Of a stretch of DNA of 64,000 nt, positions 40,857 to 48,154 are shown one piece after another. The stretch is from assembly GCF_009805705.1 (NCBI RefSeq), contig NZ_VSMB01000014.1, positions 1-64,000 of the forward strand, given 5' to 3'. A program made the position numbers and the translations under genes. The number at the start of each line of letters is the position of its first letter. Positions within the stretch are counted from its first letter, which is position 1. The stretch is from Ruania rhizosphaerae. Its GTDB lineage: Bacteria; Actinomycetota; Actinomycetes; Actinomycetales; Beutenbergiaceae. The notes beneath the pieces were generated by a model. The model did not search any database. It saw only the letters and a program-made list of their open reading frames with translations, and was not told the DNA's origin.

Positions 40857-41233
40857 CGCTGACCCGCCTCACGGATCGTGACGACCTTCGCCCCCGGGCT
40901 CCGGTACTCATCCAGCGCGGCGGGCGCGAACCGCTTCTTCACCTCGGCCGTGTCCAGGGACGCCTTGTAGAGGTTCGGGTGCTGCGTGATCGGGTAGTCC
41001 TTCGCCAACGCGGCCGTGTCGAGCCGCATCGGGCATGTCACGACGGCGTCGTACTCCCCGAACGGATGCTTTCCCTCGTCGAGCTCGTCGGCGATGAGCG
41101 CCTTGAGTTCGGCTTTGCGGTCGGTGAGGGCTTTGATGTCGGCGTCGGTCTTGGCGTGTTCGAGGACGAGCTGCTCAATGCGCAGTTGCCGGTCGGTCTC
41201 GTCCTGCTGCTTCTTGGTGGTCTTGGTGTTCAC
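40853..41233 (-). CDS. Helical early protein
   Basis: 126 residues with a charged helical start (RQLRIEQLVLEHAKTDADIK) and a folded end (YPITQHPNLYKASLDTAEVK). Looks like small phage helper proteins near exonucleases; not identified. Confidence 0.55.
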   Translation of the reverse strand: MNTKTTKKQQDETDRQLRIEQLVLEHAKTDADIKALTDRKAELKALIADELDEGKHPFGEYDAVVTCPMRLDTAALAKDYPITQHPNLYKASLDTAEVKKRFAPAALDEYRSPGAKVVTIREAGQR

Positions 41234-41247
41234 GGGTCTTGCTCCGT

Positions 41248-41337
41248 TCAGGTGAGTGCGATGACGAGGAGGAAGCCAGCGCCGACGAAGAAGACGAAGG
41301 TGGCGGCTTCAGCGAGGGCCCAGGCGAGACGGCGCAT
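41248..41337 (-). CDS. 29-residue single-TM microprotein
   Basis: MRRLAWALAEAATFVFFVGA then GFLLVIALT. Start overlaps the stop of the upstream gene (ATGA), and the peptide is one TM helix. Translational coupling supports it. Role unknown. Confidence 0.55.
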   Translation of the reverse strand: MRRLAWALAEAATFVFFVGAGFLLVIALT

Positions 41338-41588
41338 CAGGACACCGCCGACAAATGCCGCGGCCTGGGGTCAAGGGCTCCCTCGACGTGGGAGGCGAGT
41401 CGGCGGGCCTGGGAAGGGGAGAGGACGATCTCGACGCCGCCGGCGTAGATCGCGACCCGCCCACTGCGGTGGTCGACGTCGAGGCGGGTGTCCTCGTGGA
41501 TGCGGATGACCGCATGCCCGCGGGTGGTGCCGTCGACGCTGGTTTGGGTGACCTGGCCGGTGTGGTTCATGACGGTGATGTCCTGCAT
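41337..41588 (-). CDS. Small early protein
   Basis: 83 residues from ATG at 41588 (MQDITVMNHTGQVTQTSVDG). Predicted strand-rich (VAIYAGGVEIVLSPSQARRL). No family recognised. Confidence 0.55.
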   Translation of the reverse strand: MQDITVMNHTGQVTQTSVDGTTRGHAVIRIHEDTRLDVDHRSGRVAIYAGGVEIVLSPSQARRLASHVEGALDPRPRHLSAVS

Positions 41589-41612
41589 CGCGTACGCTCC
41601 TTGTTGTTGGGT

Positions 41613-41649
41613 GAAGCCCGGTCCGGCGTGGTTGTTGTGGCCGGGCTTC
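41613..41649 (-). terminator. Hairpin after the first early genes
   Basis: Perfect 9-bp stem GAAGCCCGG / CCGGGCTTC with a 19-base loop between the 41663-41854 gene and the start at 41588. May limit early transcription or stabilise a processed RNA. Confidence 0.45.
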
Positions 41650-41662
41650 GCTGTGTCCGGGG

Positions 41663-41854
41663 TCAGGCCGCGCCCGACTCCCGTGTGTCCAGACCGCGGC
41701 GGGCCCGGATCCGCTGCTCGAGTTCCGCGAGCGGGGGACCGGTGGGCGTGTACGCCGCCCGCGCTGCTTCCTCCACCGGCAGTTCGTCGAGCTGCGCGTA
41801 GGCCTCGGCGATCGCTGCCCCGGCGGCCCGGATGGCTTCCTGACGGGTAGTCAC
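41663..41854 (-). CDS. Small acidic helical protein
   Basis: 63 residues from GTG at 41854 overlapping the Cro-like stop (GTGA). AAGAAIAEAYAQLDELPVEE is helical. Second gene of the early operon, unknown. Confidence 0.55.
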   Translation of the reverse strand: MTTRQEAIRAAGAAIAEAYAQLDELPVEEAARAAYTPTGPPLAELEQRIRARRGLDTRESGAA

Positions 41855-42126
41855 GCCGGCACCTTCCGTGCGATCTCCCGCGTGACAGTGGACACTTCGG
41901 CCACGAAAAGAGAGCCCCTGGGTGCATCCAGGCACTTCTCAATGGCCTTGGCCCAGTCGGGCCGGATGTAGGTGCGATGCCCGGATCGCAGGTGCCCGAT
42001 CGTGGCGCGCGAGCATCCGACCTTGTCGGCGAGCTCGCGCACGCTGAGGTCGCGGTACTTCATGTACTGCGCCAGTGCGCTAGCGCTGATGAGCCGCACG
42101 TCGAACCTTCTCTCTCGAACGATCAC
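41851..42126 (-). CDS. Cro-like HTH regulator (first early gene)
   Basis: 91 residues. HTH in residues ~27-48 (LSVRELADKVGCSRATIGHL) of the XRE kind. It is divergent to the repressor gene across the operator region at 42127-42327, the position of Cro. A start at MKYRDLS would shorten it by 21 residues. The C-terminal part (PRGSLFVAEVSTVTREIARK) is short. Confidence 0.72.
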   Translation of the reverse strand: MIVRERRFDVRLISASALAQYMKYRDLSVRELADKVGCSRATIGHLRSGHRTYIRPDWAKAIEKCLDAPRGSLFVAEVSTVTREIARKVPA

Positions 42127-42145
42127 TTCATCTCCCTCCTGAGAG

Positions 42146-42327
42146 TAGACGACTGTGGTGTGTCACGCAAGAGACTAGACACATTAGACGCGGTTGTCTA
42201 CTCCCAGCGCCGGGTGCCGTCACGGTCTGATCGTTGGAATCGCGTACTTACAACCGTGGAATCTGTAGACGTTGCGTCTACTCTGGTGCTGGCGTACCGA
42301 GCGCGTGACACTGGAGAGTCTGTAGAC
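42146..42327. promoter_or_regulatory. Immunity operators: TAGAC/GTCTA repeats between divergent regulators
   Basis: The best site is the perfect palindrome GTAGACG TTG CGTCTAC at 42265-42281. A second, TAGAC-N6-GTCTA, lies at 42185-42200. Half-sites TAGAC lie at 42146, 42176 and 42323, the last directly before the repressor GTG. Presumed binding sites for the repressor and/or Cro-like protein. Confidence 0.72.
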
Positions 42328-42885
42328 GTGAGCAACGAACCGACCGGCCCGTGGGTCGAACCCATGATCCGCGCCAAGGCGACCGACCCCCGGAACGGGC
42401 GGCCGTCATGGAACCGGCTGGCAGAGCTCGCTGACGTCTCCACTACCACGATCACGCAGATGGTCGAGGGGAAGCGCCGGACGAGCCCCCAGACGATCGG
42501 GAAGATCGCCGACGCCCTCCACGTAGACCCGGAGCGCGTGTCGGAGTGGATCGGACGCGACCAGCCGGTACGCCGGGCGTGGGAACCGCCCGGCGAGGTC
42601 AACTTGCTCACAGCTCGACAGCAGAAGGCGCTGGCCGAGCTCATACGGGCGATGGCTGCCCCTGAGCGAGAGGAGGTGGTGGGACATGCTGATGCCGAAA
42701 CCGGTCCCACCCCCATGAACCCCGCCGGCACCCCGCCGGCCACCAACGTACGAACCCTCCACACCAACACGGGCGTGGAGGGCATGCCGCCCATGCCGGA
42801 CGACCTCGCGGCCATGGACGGCGAACCAGGCAACCCGCCAGACACCACCACAGGCGAGCACGACCAGCGGGGGCAAGAGGACTGA
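42328..42885 (+). CDS. Prophage repressor (XRE-type HTH)
   Basis: 185 residues from GTG at 42328 with GGAGAG nine bases upstream. HTH at residues ~27-60 (LAELADVSTTTITQMVEGKR then SPQTIGKIADALHV). The C-terminal half is Pro/Thr-rich and disordered without a LexA-like peptidase, so control by proteolysis through the ImmA/IrrE-type gene downstream is plausible. Its start codon overlaps a TAGAC half-site, suggesting autoregulation. It begins the rightward lysogeny operon. Confidence 0.75.
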   Translation: MSNEPTGPWVEPMIRAKATDPRNGRPSWNRLAELADVSTTTITQMVEGKRRTSPQTIGKIADALHVDPERVSEWIGRDQPVRRAWEPPGEVNLLTARQQKALAELIRAMAAPEREEVVGHADAETGPTPMNPAGTPPATNVRTLHTNTGVEGMPPMPDDLAAMDGEPGNPPDTTTGEHDQRGQED

Positions 42886-43475
42886 TGGTGCTTGAGTTCA
42901 CAGTGGATGGGCGCCACATGGAGCCCGGGCGAACCCGACTCTCCTGGTACCAAGCCAAGGAGGAGCTAGTCGAGGCCGAGCGGTTCGTGGGATCGGAAAC
43001 GCGCTCCACTCTGTGGGAAGGGCTGGAGCAGTACGTAGCCCGCTTCCTTGCCATCGAAGAGGAGCATCAAGACCGACTAGCCGGACGACCACTGGTCCAC
43101 TACCTCTGGTTGGGCGGGAGCTTCGTCAGCGCGAAGCATGACCCACGCAACATTGACGCCACGGTCTGTGTGGATGGTCCCGCAAAAGATGCCCTCAAGG
43201 GTGTTCCGAGAGGGGCCTCCCAGGTCAACAAGCTCTTCTCTCGCGAGCGAGTGCTCGAAGAACTCGGCGTGAGTCCGATCGAGCTCCTCTATCGTCCGGT
43301 CCGCTCTGTCTTCCGGCTCGATGAATTAGGTTCCCCGGAGCTTGACTATCTCAGGCAGCGCGGAGGGTGGGATGATTGGTGGCAGCGATGTCGGATGGAG
43401 GGTGAAGACTCGACTCCTGAGCCGACGGTCGAGTCTGCACCGCCGAAACGAGGGTACGTGGAGGTGACGTTGTGA
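42885..43475 (+). CDS. DUF6932-like, nucleotidyltransferase-type protein
   Basis: 196 residues. LWLGGSFVSAKHDPRNIDAT resembles the G-S-F/D-x-D core of nucleotidyltransferase-fold proteins such as DUF6932, in which a GS precedes paired acidic residues; here the acid is D (RNIDAT) with CVDG after it. Start overlaps the repressor stop by one base, and the stop overlaps the partner start. Likely cargo expressed in the lysogen. Confidence 0.6.
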   Translation: MVLEFTVDGRHMEPGRTRLSWYQAKEELVEAERFVGSETRSTLWEGLEQYVARFLAIEEEHQDRLAGRPLVHYLWLGGSFVSAKHDPRNIDATVCVDGPAKDALKGVPRGASQVNKLFSRERVLEELGVSPIELLYRPVRSVFRLDELGSPELDYLRQRGGWDDWWQRCRMEGEDSTPEPTVESAPPKRGYVEVTL

Positions 43476-44392
43476 ACCGCGAAGTCCGGAACGCTCTTGC
43501 GCATCGTCTCGGTGCTGCCCGGGAGTGGCTAGCATCGCAGCCTGACGTCGACGAAGACGCGCTTGAGGTCGAAGTCAACTCGCGCCGCAACCAACTAGCG
43601 GCGATGCGCTCCTTCGATCGTCGTGCGCGCCTCGGCGAAGAACTTGTCGTACGCCTGGTCGGTGAGGGCACCGATGAAGGACTCCTGGATCTTGAGCTCT
43701 CGTCTCTCCTGGATAGTGTCCGCCGTGCCTTCGACGACGGCGGCAAGATCTCGATGGCGCTTGCTGGTCTCAGCAGGGGCAGCACCGTGGTGCACTTCCG
43801 CCCGGTAGCGCCAAAAGTCGAGGGAGACGTCATGGACGACACCATGGTTCAAGTCGATACATCGCCAGCTGAGGCAGTCGGTCGTCGCTTCGTAAAGCTC
43901 GTCAGCGCTGCGGAAGGGGAGAACGATTTGCGCCCGTGGCTCGACATGGTTGATGGCCTCGATCGCTTCACGGCGACCCTTGAGAAGCGCGACCTCAGTG
44001 CTCAAGTGAGTTGGCTTGCGCTCTCGGGAGACATCACGACGTCTTGGCTGACCGCGGTCGGCCGCGCTTACGTCACGCGGCAGTCTGTGCCGAGGTCACG
44101 GTTCGAGCGGACCTATGTCCACGGCCGCGTGACAGAGTTGCGCGAGTCCGGCTTCGTGAAGCTCAAGACGGCGTTGTACCGGAACGCGCCAGCGCATGAG
44201 GTGCACATCGAGCCCGACCAACTGGCTGACTTGCGACTGACCCTTGGGTCGAGCGCCCACTTTGAGGTCGAGAAGCAAGTCGCTGTCGATTCTCTGGACC
44301 GCGAGCTGTCGACACGACTTACCTTCTTGCGTTCACTCGCGGGTCAGCGAACGGATGAGCGCCAGATCTTCGATCGCGGTGACCTGGATTGA
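43472..44392 (+). CDS. Partner protein of the nucleotidyltransferase-like gene
   Basis: 306 residues from GTG at 43472, overlapping the upstream stop (GTGA). No membrane segment. Mixed fold; recognisable parts are DEDALEVEVNSRRNQLAAMR, LSRGSTVVHFRPVAPKVEGD and RFERTYVHGRVTELRESGFV (SH3-like?). No family assigned. The tight pair, within lysogeny genes and less GC-extreme than neighbours, looks like a toxin-antitoxin or defence module. Confidence 0.6.
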   Translation: MNREVRNALAHRLGAAREWLASQPDVDEDALEVEVNSRRNQLAAMRSFDRRARLGEELVVRLVGEGTDEGLLDLELSSLLDSVRRAFDDGGKISMALAGLSRGSTVVHFRPVAPKVEGDVMDDTMVQVDTSPAEAVGRRFVKLVSAAEGENDLRPWLDMVDGLDRFTATLEKRDLSAQVSWLALSGDITTSWLTAVGRAYVTRQSVPRSRFERTYVHGRVTELRESGFVKLKTALYRNAPAHEVHIEPDQLADLRLTLGSSAHFEVEKQVAVDSLDRELSTRLTFLRSLAGQRTDERQIFDRGDLD

Positions 44393-44423
44393 ATGTCGTT
44401 GGTCGGTCGTACGGTCGACCACC

Positions 44424-44834
44424 ATGTGGCACCCCTGGCGAACACTCCGCACTCTCACGCACGTCGACGTCCACTGGACCGACCAACCGCGGGGGCGGAT
44501 CGCAGCCACTGACGGGCGCCGCATCTGGATGGACACCCGCCTGCTGCAGGTGCAACGCCGCGTAGCTGCCACCCACGAGTTGATCCACATCGAACAGGGC
44601 CACACGTCCGGGTGCCACCCGCGTGTGGAGGCGTGGGTGCGTGTAGCCACCGCTCGCCGCCTCATCACCATCGACGCCCTGATCGATGCCCTCCGCTGGA
44701 CCGAGGACTGGCATGAAGCAGCGGACGTGCTGTGGGTGACCGTCGAGGTCCTCAAGGATCGCATCGACCATCTCACCCCCGACGAGACCGCGACCCTCAT
44801 CCGCGTCTACGAGGAGACCGAGGGTGGCGCCTGA
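44424..44834 (+). CDS. ImmA/IrrE-type metallopeptidase
   Basis: 136 residues from ATG at 44424. Zinc-peptidase motif HELIHIEQGH in mid-protein (AATHELIHIEQGH). Such proteases cleave prophage repressors upon stress (ImmA with ImmR). The C-terminal half is helical. In this prophage it could inactivate the repressor at 42328-42885; it is in the same direction 1.5 kb downstream. Confidence 0.78.
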   Translation: MWHPWRTLRTLTHVDVHWTDQPRGRIAATDGRRIWMDTRLLQVQRRVAATHELIHIEQGHTSGCHPRVEAWVRVATARRLITIDALIDALRWTEDWHEAADVLWVTVEVLKDRIDHLTPDETATLIRVYEETEGGA

Positions 44835-44972
44835 GTGTGTCCCAACCCAGGCGGGACACACCGACTGCATCCGGGGCCTCTGAGTGTGTCCCGCTCCCCG
44901 TAGGGGGGAGCGGGACCGGGACACACCCAACCAGGTGTTTCCGGACACACCTGGGACACACCCGGACACACC
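44835..44972. repeat. GTGTGTCC/GGACACACC repeat cluster B with two hairpins
   Basis: Begins right at the stop of the ImmA/IrrE-type gene. GTGTGTCCC (44835-44843) and GGGACACAC (44853-44861) form hairpin 1. GTGTGTCCCGCTCCCC (44884-44899) pairs with GGGGAGCGGGA (44905-44915) in hairpin 2. Three GGACACACC units follow at 44943, 44954 and 44964. Arrangement matches cluster A 14 kb away. Confidence 0.65.
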
Positions 44973-44987
44973 AGCCCCGGGAAGCCA

Positions 44988-45263
44988 ATGTCAGCACCCA
45001 CACCTACGATCCAGAACAGACCCGAAGCACCCGTGGAGGACCCCGTGAACACGAACACACAGCGCCCGAAAGACCCGACCATGATGCTGATCTTCAGCCC
45101 AATCGCACTCGTCCTCGGGATCCTCCTCATCGTCATCGGCGAAGACGCCCAGCTCGTCACCCTCCTCGGAGTGTTCCTCGTGCTCGCATCCATCATCTGG
45201 GGCGTGCGAGGCCTACTCCGCCTGCGGAAAGTCCACCAGTGGGCGCAGGAGCGGCGCTCATGA
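44988..45263 (+). CDS. Small two-TM membrane protein
   Basis: 91 residues. Pro/Thr-rich N-terminus, then two TM segments (MLIFSPIALVLGILLIVIGE and LVTLLGVFLVLASIIWGVRG) and a basic tail. Overlaps the DUF3263-like gene. Unknown; membrane proteins next to integrases often act in exclusion. Confidence 0.65.
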   Translation: MSAPTPTIQNRPEAPVEDPVNTNTQRPKDPTMMLIFSPIALVLGILLIVIGEDAQLVTLLGVFLVLASIIWGVRGLLRLRKVHQWAQERRS

Positions 45264-45496
45264 CCACTCAGGCCGTCGACCTCCCGGACACCGACCGCGC
45301 GATCCTCGACCTCGAAGCACGGTTCTGGAAGTACGCCGGCGCCAAGGAGACCGCGATCCGCGAACAACTCGACCTGTCCGCCACCCGCTACTACCAGCGC
45401 CTCAACCACCTCATCGCCACACCGGCCGCCAACGCGTACGCCCCCATCGTCGTGAACCGACTGCGACGGGCCCTTGCCAAGCCGCGGCGGTCATGA
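45260..45496 (+). CDS. DUF3263-like small protein
   Basis: 78 residues. TDRAILDLEARFWKYAGAKE and AIREQLDLSATRYYQRLNHL are typical of DUF3263, a short HTH-like actinobacterial family. Its stop overlaps the integrase start (ATGA). It may be a recombination directionality factor or regulator on position alone. Confidence 0.72.
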   Translation: MTTQAVDLPDTDRAILDLEARFWKYAGAKETAIREQLDLSATRYYQRLNHLIATPAANAYAPIVVNRLRRALAKPRRS

Positions 45497-46962
45497 TGCC
45501 CCCGAACCAGAAGCGACACCTACAACCCGCACCCGAACGACCCCTCCGCGCCGTCCTCTACCTCCGCCAATCCACCCACCGCGAGGAATCCATCAGCCTC
45601 GAAGTCCAGGAAGCCTCCGGCCGCGACCACGCAGAACGCCACGGCTACCAGGTCGTCGCCGTCGAAGCCGACCCCGGTATCACCGGCCGCACCTGGAAAC
45701 GCCCCGCCGTGCAACGCGTCATGAACATGATCGAAGCCGGTGACGCTGACGTCGTGATCCTGTGGAAGTGGTCGCGCCTGTCCCGGTCACGGCGTGACTG
45801 GGCGGTCGCCGTTGACCTCGTCGAGCAAGCCGGCGGCCGTATCGAATCCGCCACCGAACCGATCGACGTCGCCACCAGCTCGGGCAGGTTCGCCCGCGGT
45901 GTCATGGCCGAGCTCGCCGCCTTCGAATCCGAACGCATCGGTGACACGTGGAAGGAAGCCCACGCCCGCCGCGTCGCGCAGGGGCGACCCGCGAATGGGA
46001 AGCCCCGGTGGGGGTACGCCTACGACCCGGAGGAGAAGCTGCACAAGCCGGACCCGGAAACCGGGCCGGTGTTGGCGTCGCTGTACCGCCGCTATATCGC
46101 CGGTGAGTCGGTGTACGGGTTGGTGCGGTGGCTCAACAGCAACGGGTACGAAACGCTCCCCGGCTACTCCGCCTCCGGTGCTGGTCCCTGGTCTGATCGG
46201 TCGCTGCGGCGGGTACTGGACTCTGGGTTCGGTGCCGGTCTCATCAACGTCCGTGGCGAGCAACGTCCCGGCGCCCATGAAGCGGTGATCAGCATGGGGG
46301 AGTGGGACGCGTACCAGGTCGCCCGCCGAGAACGGCGCGTCGAGCGCACGACGGAACGGTCCCAATACCTCCTCTCGGGCATGGTCCGCTGCCAGTGCGG
46401 GTCGTCCATGAACGGGGGGCAGTTCGGTGGGGCACGGGAGCCGAAGTACCGGTGCAAGCAGGCGCATGCGCAGGACCGCCACCCTGGCGGGTACGCGTCC
46501 ATGCGTGTCGTCGAAGGTGCGGTGCTCGCCTGGTTGCGTGACCTCGCCGCCGACGTGGAAGCGGCGGGGGAGGCGTCTTCGTTGCAGCAGCGGTCAGCAC
46601 GCCGTCAGGAGTCCCTGGCCACCCGACTGACACGTGAGGTGGAGAGGGTGAATGCCCAGTTGCTGCGGGCCACCCGTGGCCACATCGCGGGCACGATCCC
46701 GGAGTCGATGTACGCGCAGATCCGCGACGAGCTCACGCAGCAGTTGGAGGGGTTGCAGGCGCGGCAGCAGGCGGCCGCTGTCGCATCGAGGCGGGCACCG
46801 GCGCCCGAGCTCGCACGTGACCTCCTGGCCGACTGGGAGGTCCTGTCGGTGGAGTTGCGGCGGGGTGCGTTGCGGCAGCTGATCGACCGGGTGGTGGTGA
46901 CGCCGGCGCGGCCGCGTTCTACGGTGAGGGTGGTGCCGGTCTGGGAGGGTGAGGACCGATGA
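45493..46962 (+). CDS. int: Large serine integrase of the prophage
   Basis: 489 residues. Catalytic domain with VLYLRQS (Ser near residue 27), WKWSRLSRSRRDW and AAFESERIGDTW; recombinase domain from ~170 (GKPRWGYAYDP); zinc ribbon MVRCQCGSSMNGG...YRCK near residue 300; then a coiled-coil region (EVERVNAQLLRATRGHIAGT). Lies just inside attR, 726 bases from the core. It should recombine the CT-centred attP and the attB inside the pilin-like gene. Confidence 0.93.
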   Translation: MMPPNQKRHLQPAPERPLRAVLYLRQSTHREESISLEVQEASGRDHAERHGYQVVAVEADPGITGRTWKRPAVQRVMNMIEAGDADVVILWKWSRLSRSRRDWAVAVDLVEQAGGRIESATEPIDVATSSGRFARGVMAELAAFESERIGDTWKEAHARRVAQGRPANGKPRWGYAYDPEEKLHKPDPETGPVLASLYRRYIAGESVYGLVRWLNSNGYETLPGYSASGAGPWSDRSLRRVLDSGFGAGLINVRGEQRPGAHEAVISMGEWDAYQVARRERRVERTTERSQYLLSGMVRCQCGSSMNGGQFGGAREPKYRCKQAHAQDRHPGGYASMRVVEGAVLAWLRDLAADVEAAGEASSLQQRSARRQESLATRLTREVERVNAQLLRATRGHIAGTIPESMYAQIRDELTQQLEGLQARQQAAAVASRRAPAPELARDLLADWEVLSVELRRGALRQLIDRVVVTPARPRSTVRVVPVWEGEDR

Positions 46963-47609
46963 CAGGGTGGGTCAAGATCGTCGAGGGAGTGCCTGTGGAC
47001 GCCGCTTTGGCATGGGTGGCTGCGATTGCAGCTGCCGTGACTGCTCTGGCAACGATCGGCCTTCTGGTTGGGGCCGTCGGGACACTGACGAGCGCTCGCC
47101 GCCAACTCAGCTTGCTGAGAGCGCAAGCTGAGCGGGAGGGCCGTCCATACGTCGTCGCAGAAGTCGTCCCCGGATTTCATGGAGCTGGATCATGGGATCT
47201 GATCGTGCGCAACTACGGAAGAACCAGCGCACGTCAGATCACCTACACCGTCGAAGGCCTCACGAAGAAGAACCCTGAGGACCACATCGCCACACCGCTG
47301 GCAAGCTACCTGGAGTCGGAGCGCTGGCTGGCGCCGGGCGCGCGAGAACGAGTGATGTGGAGGCACGATCCCGCCAAGGGGATTACAGAGTCGGGGGTTG
47401 ATGCAAGGTCGACCGTCAGGGTCAGATACAGAGACGAGCTGGGGACCCCGTTCTCCGACACTTTTGTCTTCGATACCGGAGTTCTGGGTGCGATTGCCCC
47501 AGTGCCGACGACAGGCCCCGAAGCAACTTCCGGTGCTGACAAACCGATGCGCAACCTTGCCCATGCGCTGCGCGCGATCGCCTCCCACATTGGAGAGTTG
47601 CGGCGCTAA
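46959..47609 (+). CDS. Membrane protein coupled to the integrase
   Basis: 216 residues from ATG at 46959, overlapping the integrase stop (ATGA). One TM helix near the N-terminus (WVAAIAAAVTALATIGLLVG), then a strand-rich domain (YVVAEVVPGFHGAGSWDLIV, RERVMWRHDPAKGITESGVD). Proteins with a TM helix followed by a beta domain appear beside integrases in several actinophages. Possibly excludes other phages; unproven. Confidence 0.65.
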   Translation: MTGWVKIVEGVPVDAALAWVAAIAAAVTALATIGLLVGAVGTLTSARRQLSLLRAQAEREGRPYVVAEVVPGFHGAGSWDLIVRNYGRTSARQITYTVEGLTKKNPEDHIATPLASYLESERWLAPGARERVMWRHDPAKGITESGVDARSTVRVRYRDELGTPFSDTFVFDTGVLGAIAPVPTTGPEATSGADKPMRNLAHALRAIASHIGELRR

Positions 47610-47655
47610 CTCGGGTGACTCCACGGGCGAGTGACGTTGATGACCGGTGCCAGCG

Positions 47656-47696
47656 TTCACCCCGGGTGAGCCCAGGTATCAGTCACCCTCATGACT
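47656..47696. other. attR: attR: phage arm and core CTCATGACT
   Basis: Phage arm CCCGGGTGAG at 47661-47670 and the core at 47688-47696; to the right the pilin-like gene resumes in frame. With attL it defines attP and attB. Confidence 0.85.
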
Positions 47697-47786
47697 GCAG
47701 GCCTCGTGGTCCTGATCTGGGCGCTTGCGGGCGAGGCACTCACCCAGGTGTTCGAGACGGCGATGGACCGCGTGCTGAGCCAGTGA
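47697..47786 (+). pseudogene. Small pilin-like tad gene, 3' part
   Basis: 29 codons and stop reading AGLVVLIWALAGEALTQVFE then TAMDRVLSQ. It is the exact continuation of the helix left at 3900 (LVTLMT). The stop overlaps the next gene start (GTGA), so native coupling to tadE is preserved on this side. Confidence 0.88.
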
Positions 47787-48154
47787 ACGACTCCGAGCGC
47801 GGCTCGGCGTTGGTCGACTTCCTGCTGGTCTCGGTATTGGTGACCGCCCTGGTCCTCGGCGTGATCCAGCTCGCGCTGACGCTCCATGTGCGCACGGTGC
47901 TGGTCGACGCCGCGGCTGAGGGGGCCCGGTACGCGGCCCTGCACGAGAGCGCCCTCGCCGCCGGACAGGACCGGACGGCCCAGTTGATCGGGATGACCCT
48001 GCCCGAGGACTATGCCTCCGACGTCAGCGCGGAGACCGGATCGATCGACGGAGTCGACCTGGTCGAGGTGCACGTTCGAGCGCCCATCCCCGTGCTGGGG
48101 TTGTTCGGCCCGTCGGGTGTGCTCACCGTGACCGGGCGGGCGGTGGCCGAATGA
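47783..48154 (+). CDS. tadE: TadE-like pilus assembly protein
   Basis: 123 residues from GTG at 47783. SERGSALVDFLLVSVLVTAL is the TadE signature with the hydrophobic helix and a Gly/Ser processing region, followed by VDAAAEGARYAALHESALAA. A pseudopilin of the tad system. Separated from tadA-C by the prophage, so the operon's promoter-distal genes lose their native promoter in the lysogen. Confidence 0.83.
   Translation: MNDSERGSALVDFLLVSVLVTALVLGVIQLALTLHVRTVLVDAAAEGARYAALHESALAAGQDRTAQLIGMTLPEDYASDVSAETGSIDGVDLVEVHVRAPIPVLGLFGPSGVLTVTGRAVAE

Larger units (their letters stand above)
3892..47696. mobile_element. Complete siphovirus prophage, 43.8 kb
   Basis: The element is bounded by the 9-bp direct repeat CTCATGACT at 3892-3900 and 47688-47696. 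It contains all siphovirus modules in normal order: terminase, portal, protease/scaffold, capsid, connectors, tail tube, frameshifted chaperones, tape measure, minor tail, fibre, holin, amidase, replication, switch and serine integrase. No essential gene looks broken, so it may be inducible. Lytic genes run leftwards and lysogeny genes rightwards from about 42.2 kb. A few genes run against the structural operon (6842-7288, 14393-14890, 21378-21575, 34062-34388). Confidence 0.92.

Noticed and set aside
44835-44972. CRISPR array
   Set aside because: Units are 9 bases with a 10-11 bp period and hairpins, without constant spacers or cas genes.
45474-45743. Plus-strand frame in another phase at the integrase start
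   Set aside because: Arg/Pro-rich shadow of the integrase coding sequence.
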